Origin: JAAURS01 sp044923475
GTDB taxonomy: Bacteria; Cyanobacteriota; Cyanobacteriia; Thermosynechococcales; Thermosynechococcaceae
Reading direction: 5' to 3'
DNA length: 64,000 bases
Assembly (NCBI RefSeq): GCF_044923475.1
Contig: NZ_CP137338.1
Location: forward strand, 4,340,001 to 4,404,000
Shown here: positions 16,957 through 25,674 of the stretch, in pieces
Layout of the letters: the number at the start of each line of letters is the position of its first letter
Position numbering within the stretch: position 1 is the stretch's first letter
The notes under the pieces: generated by a model
What the model saw: only the letters and a program-made list of their open reading frames with translations
Databases searched by the model: none
Told to the model about the DNA's origin: nothing
Translations under genes and position numbers: made by a program

Positions 16957-17643
16957 ATGGCAGAACCCATTATTGCGATTCAAGATCTGACCCATTCCTT
17001 TGGGCGAGGCGTCCTCCGCAAGCCCGTGCTCTCTGAGATCTCTCTGACCATCGAGCCAGGGGAGGTGGTGATTTTAATGGGGCCTTCGGGGTGTGGCAAG
17101 ACGACATTGCTGACACTGATCGGCGGGTTGCGATCGCTTCAAGAAGGCAGCCTGCGAGTATTGGGCCACGAGTTTAAGGGAGCGCGGCAGGGGCGGCTCC
17201 GCCAAGTGCGCAACCAGATTGGGTTTATTTTTCAAGATCACCATTTGCTCAAGTGCCTCAGCGCCCAGCAAAATGTGATGATGTCCCTCAAGCTGCATCG
17301 CCAGTGGTCTTTGCAACAGCGACGGGAAGCGGCGATCGCCATGTTGGACGCCGTAGGTTTGGGCGATCGCGTTTATTACTACCCGGATAATCTGTCGGGC
17401 GGGCAGAAACAGCGGGTGGCGATCGCGAGGGCGTTGGTCGCGCAGCCGAGGCTAGTGCTGGCGGACGAGCCAACAGCGGCGTTGGACAGCCAATCGGGGC
17501 GAGATGTGGTGACGATCATGCAGCGGTTGGCGAAAGAACAGCACTGCGCGGTGTTGATCGTGACCCACGACAACCGAATTTTGGATGTGGCCGATCGCAT
17601 TCTTCAGATGGAAGATGGGCGATTGCAGTCTGTTCTGCAATAG
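16957..17643 (+). CDS. devA: DevA-type ABC exporter ATPase
   Basis: The 228-residue ATPase has all nucleotide-binding motifs: GPSGCGKTT (Walker A), the Q-loop in FIFQDHHLL, LSGGQKQR (signature), LVLADEPTAALD (Walker B) and VTHD (switch histidine). Length and sequence fit the DevA branch of MacB/LolD-like ATPases. It is the last gene of the devBCA operon. Nothing within this window suggests heterocyst formation, so a general glycolipid or stress-related export role is as likely as the developmental one. Confidence 0.93.
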   Translation: MAEPIIAIQDLTHSFGRGVLRKPVLSEISLTIEPGEVVILMGPSGCGKTTLLTLIGGLRSLQEGSLRVLGHEFKGARQGRLRQVRNQIGFIFQDHHLLKCLSAQQNVMMSLKLHRQWSLQQRREAAIAMLDAVGLGDRVYYYPDNLSGGQKQRVAIARALVAQPRLVLADEPTAALDSQSGRDVVTIMQRLAKEQHCAVLIVTHDNRILDVADRILQMEDGRLQSVLQ

Positions 17644-17699
17644 CGCTAGTGCGGAATGTTTTTGCTATCCAAGCGAGCAGAGACAGCTGTGGCGATTTA

Positions 17700-18122
17700 C
17701 TACGGGCTTTCAGTATTCTCATTGAGTGCTGCAAATTTGGCGAATACTTCTGCTTCTGTCAGATTCAAGGTTTGATTGGCAAATTCATAGTAACTCGGTT
17801 TCCTATCGATAAAGATTTGCTCCTCGAACTCAAACTCGACGCCATTCTGAAAAAGACCGACTGGAACAAAATATTCATTGGTGGCCAATAACCTGTAGAA
17901 AATATGCGTACCGCATTCGCCGCAAAAAGCTCTTTCAGCCCATTCTGATGACTTGTACGCCTTTAGTTTGTCGGCACCCTCTATCTGCACGTCCGATCCG
18001 CAGGCGATACCCAACGCTGGGCCACCGCCCCATCGCCGACACATCCCGCAATGGCAAGCATCTACGCTCTTTTTCTCAGGCGTTCTGATGATTATGTTTC
18101 CGCAAAGACACTGACCCTCCAT
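17700..18122 (-). CDS. GFA-family (CENP-V-like) zinc protein
   Basis: The start at 18122 is chosen because AAGGAGGAG lies eight bases upstream; it gives 140 residues. The protein has the GFA zinc-binding pattern: CLC near the start, CHCGMC at about 28-33 and CGECGTH at about 65-71. This fold includes glutathione-dependent formaldehyde-activating enzyme and many relatives of unknown substrate. The gene is convergent with devA and stands alone. The exact reaction cannot be assigned from sequence. Confidence 0.85.
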   Translation of the reverse strand: MEGQCLCGNIIIRTPEKKSVDACHCGMCRRWGGGPALGIACGSDVQIEGADKLKAYKSSEWAERAFCGECGTHIFYRLLATNEYFVPVGLFQNGVEFEFEEQIFIDRKPSYYEFANQTLNLTEAEVFAKFAALNENTESP

Positions 18123-18303
18123 TCCTGTCTCCTCCTTTTCCAGCAATTACCCTTTAATTTTGGCACACAGCTATTAGGCTCCTTACCCTACTTGTCAATG
18201 CTCAGCCCAAATATGAGGACTGTACCTAGCTCGCACGGTAGCATCGAAATACCGCCACAAGAAATTCAGCAGTTAGCACTCTAGTGCTGGCGGCAGTCAA
18301 CAG

Positions 18304-18311
18304 TACTTCAG
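18304..18311. repeat. Target-site duplication of MITE, left copy (TACTTCAG)
   Basis: TACTTCAG flanks the small inverted-repeat element on both sides (second copy 18482-18489). Confidence 0.8.
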
Positions 18312-18481
18312 CCTTAGTGGTGCAGAAAACTTTTTGAGCTTCGATTGAGTCGAGCATTTGGCTCTAAATCAAGCCCTGAAACCTTGATTTTGCGTTGTCG
18401 ATCAGCCATGTTCTCAACAACGGCAATCTTTTGACAATCATTGCCCTATAAGGGTTTCACGAGTTTTCTGCACCACCAAGG
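18312..18481. mobile_element. 170-bp MITE with terminal inverted repeats
   Basis: The element begins CCTTAGTGGTGCAGAAAACT and ends with the reverse complement of CCTTGGTGGTGCAGAAAACT, 19 of 20 bases matching. It has no coding capacity and is flanked by the 8-bp repeat TACTTCAG. This is the structure of a miniature inverted-repeat element moved in trans by a full-length relative elsewhere in the genome; the parent family could not be identified. Confidence 0.8.
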
Positions 18482-18489
18482 TACTTCAG
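18482..18489. repeat. Target-site duplication of MITE, right copy (TACTTCAG)
   Basis: This is the second copy of the duplication that flanks the 170-bp MITE. Confidence 0.8.
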
Positions 18490-19330
18490 CATTAAATCTT
18501 TATCTTTACTCCTAACTTTGCAGGTCCCTAAGAATGCGCGGTTTTATCGGCTGAGCACACGTCTTACTGGTTCCAGGCAGCTATATCATTCTAAGCTTTT
18601 GATAAACCAAGTGTTAGAATAAACTAGAATGCTCTTAAATGAAGCATATCCTGCATTCACATAAGTTTTTCCACTCTAAACTGCTTTAATAGTGCAAACA
18701 TAACCCAGTCTTCAATCTGATACTACTTTGTATGGCTACTCCATACTTTATCCTACTTTTCCCCAACATTTGAGTATTGACATATTCATAGGAGAACTTA
18801 CTATTGACTTATAAGTCAGAGCAAGCATCTCCGGCTATTTTTGAGACACCTGTATAAAACTGTCAAACCCTTTAAAAACACCAGAAAAGAGCCTAATCAG
18901 CCCATTTTCATGAATGAATCTAGGTGAGTAGATTCAGCATGACGAACTGTTTTGCATCCTACTGAGGTTGAAGCAGTAAATAATTTTTTATTGAATTACT
19001 TCATCCGCTGAGCCATAGATTTTGTCATAGGTTAATTTCTAAAAACTTAACATTGCTTCGAGTGATGGAAGAGATAAACAATACTTTACTCAATCAGTCT
19101 TTACTTCATTGATAATGAAGTTTTGTTGCTGACCAGAATTGCTGTGTAGGGAGTATTTTAGAAAAAATATTATATCGATTGCCTTCATTTTGTCTCTAAT
19201 CTTCATCGTTATACCTAAGTTTTTCTGAGCATTTATATATTGACAGACTCATTGCCATTTACCATTCTTTGTAAGGATAGGAAATCTCTAAAAGCAAAGC
19301 GATTAAACAATTAAAGGAAGAGAGGAAACT
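18490..19330. other. AT-rich gene-free stretch upstream of the peroxidase gene
   Basis: About 840 bp without a plausible gene on either strand. It is clearly more AT-rich than the surroundings, with many short T-runs. It must hold the promoter of the operon-like block that begins at 19331, but no single promoter or operator stands out. No RNA gene was recognised. Confidence 0.5.
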
Positions 19331-21004
19331 ATGCGTACAATTCCCTTTCAATTTAGCCACGGTGGGTATATTCGGCAGGAAACGGTGCAAAATACCGTTT
19401 CAAGGACTGGACTAGAGGCGATCGATGTCGAGACAGAGTTCAACTACCTTTTTCCAGATCTTGCGAACGATCCAAACAGCTTACTTCCCGCAGACAATCC
19501 CACCGATTTAATCGTCAAGCTCAAGGCTCTGGGTGCAGCCATGGCTGAAGCTCAAGGCGATCCTGAAGAGACTAACTCCATTATTCCTCCGGTCTATACC
19601 TACTGGGGTCAATTTATCGATCACGATATTACGGCGAATACAGATCGAACGGTAGCAGATCTCCAAACTGACATTACCAAGGACGATTTCACGCCACTAG
19701 CACCCAACGTTGTTGTCGATAAACTCAAAAATCTACGTCGCCCTACTTTTGATTTAGACAGCGTTTACGGGGATGGCCCTACCCTCGATCCTGGATTTCC
19801 CACAGAGGCAAAAGACTTCTATCAAGATAACGACCCGGTGAAGCTGAAGGTGGGTCAAAATGCGGAGCAGGATGCCAGTGGCAATCCTACCCCTGGAGCT
19901 AAAATTCCGCCAGAGGGTGACTTAGACCGAGATCTCCCACGAAATAACAGAATTGCTGCGATCGGTGACAGTCGCAACGACGAGAATTTAATCGTAGCGC
20001 AATTCCACACAGCCTTTCTCCGATTTCACAATGCAACGGTAGACTGGGTTCGCGCAAATGAACCGCAGAATGCCAGTAATAATCAGGATTTATTCACGCG
20101 AGCGCAAGATCTGGTGCGTTGGCACTATCAGTGGCTCGCGATCAATGATTTCCTCAAAACGCTTACCGTGAGCGGCACTATAGACAACATCATTCAGAAT
20201 GGGCTTAAGTTTTATGCCCCGCGAAATGGTGAGCTGTTTATGCCGCTGGAGTTCTCTGTAGCATCCTACCGATTTGGACACAGTATGGTGCGGGCGGCCT
20301 ATGACTACAACCGCAATTTCACAGACTCCCCCGAAGCCATTACTGACGCAACGTTTAGGTTACTCTTTTCCTTTACAGGCAAAGGTAACATCGGTGAGCG
20401 TGGAGGGCCAGGTGCGCATAATACGCTACCCTTTAACTGGATTATTGAATGGGATCGGTTCGTGGATAAAGGGCGTGCTGCACAACGCAAGAGAAACTCT
20501 GCTCGTAAAATCGATACTCATATTACCCCTCCTTTGACCGATCTGCTAAACGAAGGAGAAAGCGGAGAAATACCTCCGATCAAAGAGCTGCTCAAGCATC
20601 TCGCCAAGCGGAATCTACTGCGCGGCTATTTGCTCAGCATTCCGACTGGACAAAGCCTTGCAGAACGCTTGTGTGTTCCAAAGCTAACGGTAGAAGAGTT
20701 GAAGCGCAATAACTCAGCCGAACTGAATCAGGCGCTCGAACCCTTCCTAGAAAAAACGCCTACATGGTACTACGTCCTTAAGGAATCTGAAGTTCGTGCC
20801 GACGGCGACTCATTGGGAGAAGTGGGCAGCCGCATTGTTGCGGAAACCTTTATTGGACTGATGTTAAATGACCCCACTTCCTATCTCAATCAAAAAACCT
20901 ATGACAACAGTCGTTGGAACCCCTCACAGGGTGTCAGGTTGCCGAATGGTGGCGAAATTCGTGGCATTGGCGACTTCCTAAAGTTTGCTGGCGTTATGCT
21001 TTAG
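19331..21004 (+). CDS. Animal-type haem peroxidase
   Basis: The 557-residue protein has the signatures of the peroxidase-cyclooxygenase superfamily: distal histidine H98 in WGQFIDHDIT, the GDSRNDEN segment (212-219) with its arginine, AQFHTAFLRFHN (223-233) and proximal haem-ligand histidine H317 in RFGHSMVRAAYDYN. The family uses hydrogen peroxide to oxidise halides, lipids or aromatic substrates. There is no signal peptide, so it is cytoplasmic or leaves by a non-classical route. A purine-rich ribosome site (AGGAAGAGAGGAAA) precedes the start. It opens a same-strand series of enzymes running to 33 kb. Substrate unknown. Confidence 0.92.
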   Translation: MRTIPFQFSHGGYIRQETVQNTVSRTGLEAIDVETEFNYLFPDLANDPNSLLPADNPTDLIVKLKALGAAMAEAQGDPEETNSIIPPVYTYWGQFIDHDITANTDRTVADLQTDITKDDFTPLAPNVVVDKLKNLRRPTFDLDSVYGDGPTLDPGFPTEAKDFYQDNDPVKLKVGQNAEQDASGNPTPGAKIPPEGDLDRDLPRNNRIAAIGDSRNDENLIVAQFHTAFLRFHNATVDWVRANEPQNASNNQDLFTRAQDLVRWHYQWLAINDFLKTLTVSGTIDNIIQNGLKFYAPRNGELFMPLEFSVASYRFGHSMVRAAYDYNRNFTDSPEAITDATFRLLFSFTGKGNIGERGGPGAHNTLPFNWIIEWDRFVDKGRAAQRKRNSARKIDTHITPPLTDLLNEGESGEIPPIKELLKHLAKRNLLRGYLLSIPTGQSLAERLCVPKLTVEELKRNNSAELNQALEPFLEKTPTWYYVLKESEVRADGDSLGEVGSRIVAETFIGLMLNDPTSYLNQKTYDNSRWNPSQGVRLPNGGEIRGIGDFLKFAGVML

Positions 21005-21160
21005 GTTCAATCGGCTTATGCCGACCTCTAAAGCCTAGAATCTGCTCACTGAAAACACTGAATGAAAATTCGAGGCAGTTTCAGTGAGTGGGTTCTCTAA
21101 CCGAATACTCATAACTATCGGAATTACTAAAGTTTATAAAACTAGTAGGAGAAAAATATT

Positions 21161-22417
21161 ATGTCTATGAAACTAGATGCGGCGATCGCAGAAACAGGCA
21201 CAAAATTCTTAATCTTTCCCCAACCTCGCTTCATTCCATTTTTTGAGCAGCCAGAGGTCGTACGTGTTTCCTTGCCGCCGGATCAAATTGAGGAGGGGCC
21301 AGCAGATGCACGAATGTATGTAAAGGATGCAGTCAACAAAAGGCCCTACGGCGCATTCAATCAACCGCCCTATCAAGGCCCAGCCAACCGTCCCGTTCTA
21401 CCTGGCCCTGACGGACATTTCGACCATCTAAACCCAGACAGTCGAGAGTTTTCTTGCGCCACGATGTATGCAACCGTTAGACGCGTCCTCGATATCTTCG
21501 AAGACTACTTCGGTCGCAGGATCGAGTGGCATTTTCGGATGGACTTTGAAAAGTTGGAACTGATTCCGCTGATTAGTTGGGACAATGCCCAGTCTGGCTA
21601 CGGATTCTTGGAATTCGGATTTGGGCGAACTCCAGCCGGAGGAATCGATACCGCCAGACCCTACTGCCAAAACTTCGATGTGCTGGCCCATGAGCTGGGG
21701 CATAGTATTATCTTTGCCGAAGTGGGCCTACCCAATAGCGATGCGACCAATACAGAGGAGTATGGCGGATTCCATGAATCTGCGGGAGATTTAGTGGCCA
21801 TGATCTCGTCCCTCCACTTTAATAAGGTGGTCGATCGCCTGCTCGAAAATACAAAAGGGAATCTCTTTACCTCCCATGAGTTAGAGCGCATTGGCGAGCT
21901 ATCCGAAAGCCGACAAATTCGCGAATTGTTTAACTACGAACGGATGTCTACGGTTAGTCGGGAACCCCATGACCTATCCTTGCCCTTAACGGGCGCAATC
22001 TTCGATGTCCTGGTCGAAGTCTTTCAGAAAGAGCTTGTCCAGAAAGGGTTAATTTCTCAAGATTTAGCGCAGCGTTCCTTGCACACCGCGGAGGTCATTA
22101 CGGACGACGGTACGATCCAGTCTGAATTTGCGAGGGCTTACGGTCTGAATCCCCAAGGCTTCAAAGATGCGCTGTTGCAGGCTCGAGACTATCTCGGCAC
22201 AGTGCTTGTCAATGTTTGGGATCGACTTTCGGCGGACAATCTGACCTATGTAAAAGTGGGTCTAGAACTATTGAGCGCTGACCGTAGCATTTCCGGCGGC
22301 CAGCATCAAAATACGATTCGAGAGTGTTTTGCTTGGCGCGAAATTAGTTTCCCAGCCAATTCGTTGGTATTTCAGATCAGAAAACTGGATGATTGCGGAA
22401 TTCATACTCACGCCTGA
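21161..22417 (+). CDS. Putative zinc metallopeptidase (HELGH...E)
   Basis: The 418-residue protein contains HELGH (177-181) and, 25 residues on, HESAGD with E206, the arrangement of gluzincin peptidases (thermolysin-like and relatives) in which two histidines and a distal glutamate bind zinc. No signal peptide or propeptide is seen; the N-terminus is proline-rich (residues 60-85). AGGAG precedes the start at 21161. It follows the peroxidase by 157 bp on the same strand. Sequence outside the motifs does not match a family I can name, so the substrate is open; a pseudo-enzyme role is unlikely given the intact site. Confidence 0.8.
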   Translation: MSMKLDAAIAETGTKFLIFPQPRFIPFFEQPEVVRVSLPPDQIEEGPADARMYVKDAVNKRPYGAFNQPPYQGPANRPVLPGPDGHFDHLNPDSREFSCATMYATVRRVLDIFEDYFGRRIEWHFRMDFEKLELIPLISWDNAQSGYGFLEFGFGRTPAGGIDTARPYCQNFDVLAHELGHSIIFAEVGLPNSDATNTEEYGGFHESAGDLVAMISSLHFNKVVDRLLENTKGNLFTSHELERIGELSESRQIRELFNYERMSTVSREPHDLSLPLTGAIFDVLVEVFQKELVQKGLISQDLAQRSLHTAEVITDDGTIQSEFARAYGLNPQGFKDALLQARDYLGTVLVNVWDRLSADNLTYVKVGLELLSADRSISGGQHQNTIRECFAWREISFPANSLVFQIRKLDDCGIHTHA

Positions 22418-22510
22418 TGCAGCTATCTGCAAGCGCCCACCTGCACTCTAGAACTGTGGAGGTGGGCTAGGTTCCAATACTTTCGGATAAGAATCAAAGA
22501 CATTGCACTG

Positions 22511-22591
22511 GCCCCCTAGCCCCCCAATTCTGGGGGGAAATAACCCTAGTTTTTGGCTTTCTCCCCCCAGAATTGGGGGGTCGGGGGGCTA
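22511..22591. repeat. Palindromic intergenic repeat (C-run/G-run inverted repeat)
   Basis: TAGCCCCCCAATTCTGGGGG and CCCCCAGAATTGGGGGG are arms of a near-perfect inverted repeat with a short AT-rich centre. Such palindromes are spread through many cyanobacterial genomes as mobile repeats. It sits just upstream of the ferritin-like gene and its transcript would fold strongly. Confidence 0.75.
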
Positions 22592-22665
22592 ATGTAGGAA
22601 TGAAGAGACTTAACCGAACAGTATTGGGAAAGGTTCCATGCGGCTATTTATTTCTTAGCAAGATC

Positions 22666-24180
22666 ATGACTTTAGAAAATCAAGTCAAAACGCGAGAAGA
22701 CTTACTGTATCTTCTCGCGCAGGCATCGGAATTAGAACATTCCTTAGCCTGTCAATACCTTTTTACTGCCTTCAGTTTAAAGGATTCCATCGAGGAAGGG
22801 GTGTCTCAAGCTCAGTTGACGAAGATCGATCGCTGGCGGAAGACAATTAATGAGATTGCGGTACAGGAAATGCTGCATATGGCGATCGCCAGCAACCTGC
22901 TCACAGCGATCGGCGGCGCGCCCTATTTCCGACGGGCAAATTTTCCCCAAGCCAAAACCTATACCTCCTTAAAGCTTTCCTTCACACTAGCGCCTTTTAA
23001 CGAAACCACGCTGAACCGCTATATCTGTTTCGAACTGCCCAACAATTTCGAGAACGAAGCGCAAAAAGAATCTTGGATTCCCTTTTGCCAGAATTTCCGA
23101 GAGACCGAGCAGTTCGCACTGGAGGCATTGCCCGTCCCGCTGTTGCCCAGAAAACTGGAATATAACACCATTGGCGAGCTGTACGGATTAATCCGTCAAG
23201 GATTTGAAACGCTTGGCTCTAAATTATTTATTGGCCCCCCTGAAGCCCAAGCCGTTGGACTGTTTAAGGAGATGATCCAGGTGACGGATTTAGCGTCGGC
23301 GCTCAAAGGCATCGATCGCATTATCATTCAGGGCGAAGGTTCTCCTAACCAAAGGGAAGATAGCCATTTTGCCGAATTTATTAAAGTTAGGACGCAATAT
23401 TTAGCGGAATTAGCAACCGACCCTACTTTCAATCCCACTCGTCCCGTCATCGAAAATCCGCTCCTCAGCCTCCAGCAAGATAATAATACGCCTGGGGCCA
23501 ATCTCATTACCGATTCCTTAAGCCGCGATGTCATCGAGATTTTTGCGGCCCTATACGAAGTCATGCTGCAAATCTTGCTTCGTTTCTTTGCACACACCGA
23601 AGAAAACGAGGAACAGCATTACGCACTCAAGAGCGCATTTATCAACCTCATGCCCTTCGGCATCTCACCGTTAGCAAAGGCCATTACCCAATTACCCGCA
23701 GGCGAGGAATTTGTTGGACTAAACGCTGGGCCAAGCTTTGAAGTGTATGCCGACGTACAATTGCTGCCCCAAATGAAGAGTGCCTGGATCTTTTTCCAAG
23801 AGCGTTTGCAAGAAATTGCGGCAGCTTGCGAAGCCCTGCTTGAGGATCCGAGAACTCAGCCCCATCCAACGTTACAGCCAGCTTTAATGCAAGTTGCGTC
23901 GGCACTGACCAATATTGCCCATACACTTTCTTTGGAAGCCAATGGTGGCACTTGGGCCAACGGGATTTCCCAGCTATTCTCGCCAATGGATGTAGCCCAT
24001 ATGAAGAATCAACCCAGGTTTCCAGTCGATCTGGGCGATTACGAGACGGTGAAGGCCAATGCCGATGCAATTTTAGAGTCTGTTTCCTCCCGGTCGATGC
24101 CAATCCTCCCGGAAGGGCCTTGGACAACAGACAGAATTAACCTCTTTCGACAGTGGAAAGAGAGCGGATTTCCCCAGTGA
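22666..24180 (+). CDS. Ferritin-like (VioB/RebD-type) domain protein
   Basis: The start is placed at ATG 22666 because the longer frame begins inside the palindromic repeat; this gives 504 residues. The N-terminal region has the ferritin-like pattern ELEHSLACQY (E22, E24, H25) and EIAVQEMLH (E63, E68, H71), with further acidic and histidine residues in HTEENEEQHYAL, compatible with a metal-binding four-helix bundle. This domain is the one found in the iminophenyl-pyruvate dimer synthases of violacein and rebeccamycin synthesis, and in many uncharacterised proteins. No other pigment-pathway gene is present, so the reaction is unknown. It lies between the metallopeptidase and Ycf48-like genes. 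Confidence 0.85.
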   Translation: MTLENQVKTREDLLYLLAQASELEHSLACQYLFTAFSLKDSIEEGVSQAQLTKIDRWRKTINEIAVQEMLHMAIASNLLTAIGGAPYFRRANFPQAKTYTSLKLSFTLAPFNETTLNRYICFELPNNFENEAQKESWIPFCQNFRETEQFALEALPVPLLPRKLEYNTIGELYGLIRQGFETLGSKLFIGPPEAQAVGLFKEMIQVTDLASALKGIDRIIIQGEGSPNQREDSHFAEFIKVRTQYLAELATDPTFNPTRPVIENPLLSLQQDNNTPGANLITDSLSRDVIEIFAALYEVMLQILLRFFAHTEENEEQHYALKSAFINLMPFGISPLAKAITQLPAGEEFVGLNAGPSFEVYADVQLLPQMKSAWIFFQERLQEIAAACEALLEDPRTQPHPTLQPALMQVASALTNIAHTLSLEANGGTWANGISQLFSPMDVAHMKNQPRFPVDLGDYETVKANADAILESVSSRSMPILPEGPWTTDRINLFRQWKESGFPQ

Positions 24181-24264
24181 TTTGCGAAGAATTGCGATCT
24201 AGAAAATATCGATCGACGCGTACCCCTCTATAAATCCATCTATAAAAACAAGGAAATATTAGTC

Positions 24265-25590
24265 ATGACCAATGTTGCAGAATTACAATGGTTTCCGACC
24301 AACGCGCCCATCGCCAGTTCCAGAACGGACGATATTTGGTTTATCGATCCGATGGTGGGTTGGGCCGTCAATAGTAACGGTCAAATTATCAAAACAACCG
24401 ATGGCGGCAATACCTGGGAGCAACAGTTTCAGGATGATATTTATCTAAGGTGTATCGGCTTTGCAACGCCTTTAAAGGGATGGGCAGGAACGCTAACTGA
24501 AGGAAAACGCTTCTACACGACAACCGATGGCGGCCAAGTTTGGACGTTAATCGACAATCTTTTGCCGGAACTGTCTCCCTCTGCCATTTGCGGCTTGACC
24601 GTAGTGAACGAGTCGGTGGTCTATGGGTCGGGAACGAACTTTCCCAATCGACCGCCTCGGATGGTGAAGACCGTCGATGGCGGCGCGACGTGGACGGCAT
24701 GGGAGATGAGCGAACATGCCACTATTTTGATCGATAACTATTTTACGAGTCCAGAGCGGGGATGGGTGGTCGGCGGAAAGGCCGATCCAGCGATCGCAAA
24801 CCCCAGTCGAGACGATGTGATTCCAGTAGTTCTGTATACGGAGGACGGCGGTAAAACTTGGGTCAACCGAGTTGAAGACATCAGCACCTCATTCCCGCTA
24901 GGCGAATGGGGTTGGAAGATTCAATTTCTGAACGATCGAGTCGGGTTTGTCTCCCTCGAAAACTTCAATCAAGGCGCAATTCTTAAGACTACGGACGGCG
25001 GCCAAACTTGGGTGCGACTTCGCATTAACGACCCTCAAGAAAATGCAAACCTTGAGGGAATTGGATTTGTGGATGAGAACCACGGCTGGGTTGGCGGCTG
25101 GGGGGATGCGGATTTTGTCGGCGGCTTCAGCAGCGAAACAACCGATGGGGGCAAAAATTGGCAAGATGCCAATCAAATCGGGCAGTTTATCAATCGGTTT
25201 CGATTTTTCGGAAATCCCGTCACGGTCGGCTATGCGTCGGGCAAAACGGTTTATAAGTACGCGACTGCACCTGTAGCAGCCCCTTTAGTAGAAGGTGTTG
25301 CGCCCCTGAGATTTTTAGCAACCAATACGCCAGAAAGGTTTGAGCAGTCCGTGAAGATTGAGTATACCTTGCCGGAACGTACTGAAAAAGTGGCGATCGA
25401 TATTTGGAATCAGTTTGGCGGGTATGTTCGCAAACTGATCGACGATCGCAACCCAATCGCTGGCCGACAATCTGTGGTGTGGGACGGTAAAAACGACGAT
25501 GGTAAACCGTTACCGTCAGGCGTCTTTATTTATAGATTGACCGTTGATGGCAATGCCGAAAGTCGAGTGATTCGTTTGACGAACAAATGA
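24265..25590 (+). CDS. Ycf48/BNR-repeat protein with C-terminal FlgD-type Ig domain
   Basis: The 441-residue protein contains six evenly spaced TxDGGxxW repeats (for example KTTDGGNTW, KTVDGGATW, YTEDGGKTW, KTTDGGQTW), forming a Ycf48/sortilin-like beta-propeller. The C-terminal about 90 residues (VKIEYTLPERTEKVAIDIWN...VVWDGKNDDGKPLPSGVFIYRL) are a FlgD-like immunoglobulin domain, the kind often used as a sorting or docking module. No signal peptide is seen. True Ycf48 is a single-domain photosystem II assembly factor with a lipoprotein signal, so this is a different protein despite the shared repeat. It may be a binding scaffold for the neighbouring enzymes; that is inference. Confidence 0.85.
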   Translation: MTNVAELQWFPTNAPIASSRTDDIWFIDPMVGWAVNSNGQIIKTTDGGNTWEQQFQDDIYLRCIGFATPLKGWAGTLTEGKRFYTTTDGGQVWTLIDNLLPELSPSAICGLTVVNESVVYGSGTNFPNRPPRMVKTVDGGATWTAWEMSEHATILIDNYFTSPERGWVVGGKADPAIANPSRDDVIPVVLYTEDGGKTWVNRVEDISTSFPLGEWGWKIQFLNDRVGFVSLENFNQGAILKTTDGGQTWVRLRINDPQENANLEGIGFVDENHGWVGGWGDADFVGGFSSETTDGGKNWQDANQIGQFINRFRFFGNPVTVGYASGKTVYKYATAPVAAPLVEGVAPLRFLATNTPERFEQSVKIEYTLPERTEKVAIDIWNQFGGYVRKLIDDRNPIAGRQSVVWDGKNDDGKPLPSGVFIYRLTVDGNAESRVIRLTNK

Positions 25591-25674
25591 CGAACGCATC
25601 AAACCCATGCGCGATCGCACGAATGCCAATGCATTACAGGACATTCACCTTACCCTTCTTAAAGGAAAAAATTC

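Noticed and set aside
14529..17643. devBCA as evidence for heterocyst formation
   Set aside because: DevBCA-type exporters occur in many non-heterocystous cyanobacteria, and no other heterocyst gene is visible.
24265..25590. Assignment of the TxDGGxxW protein as the photosystem II factor Ycf48
   Set aside because: It lacks a lipoprotein signal, has a C-terminal FlgD-like domain and sits in an unrelated neighbourhood.
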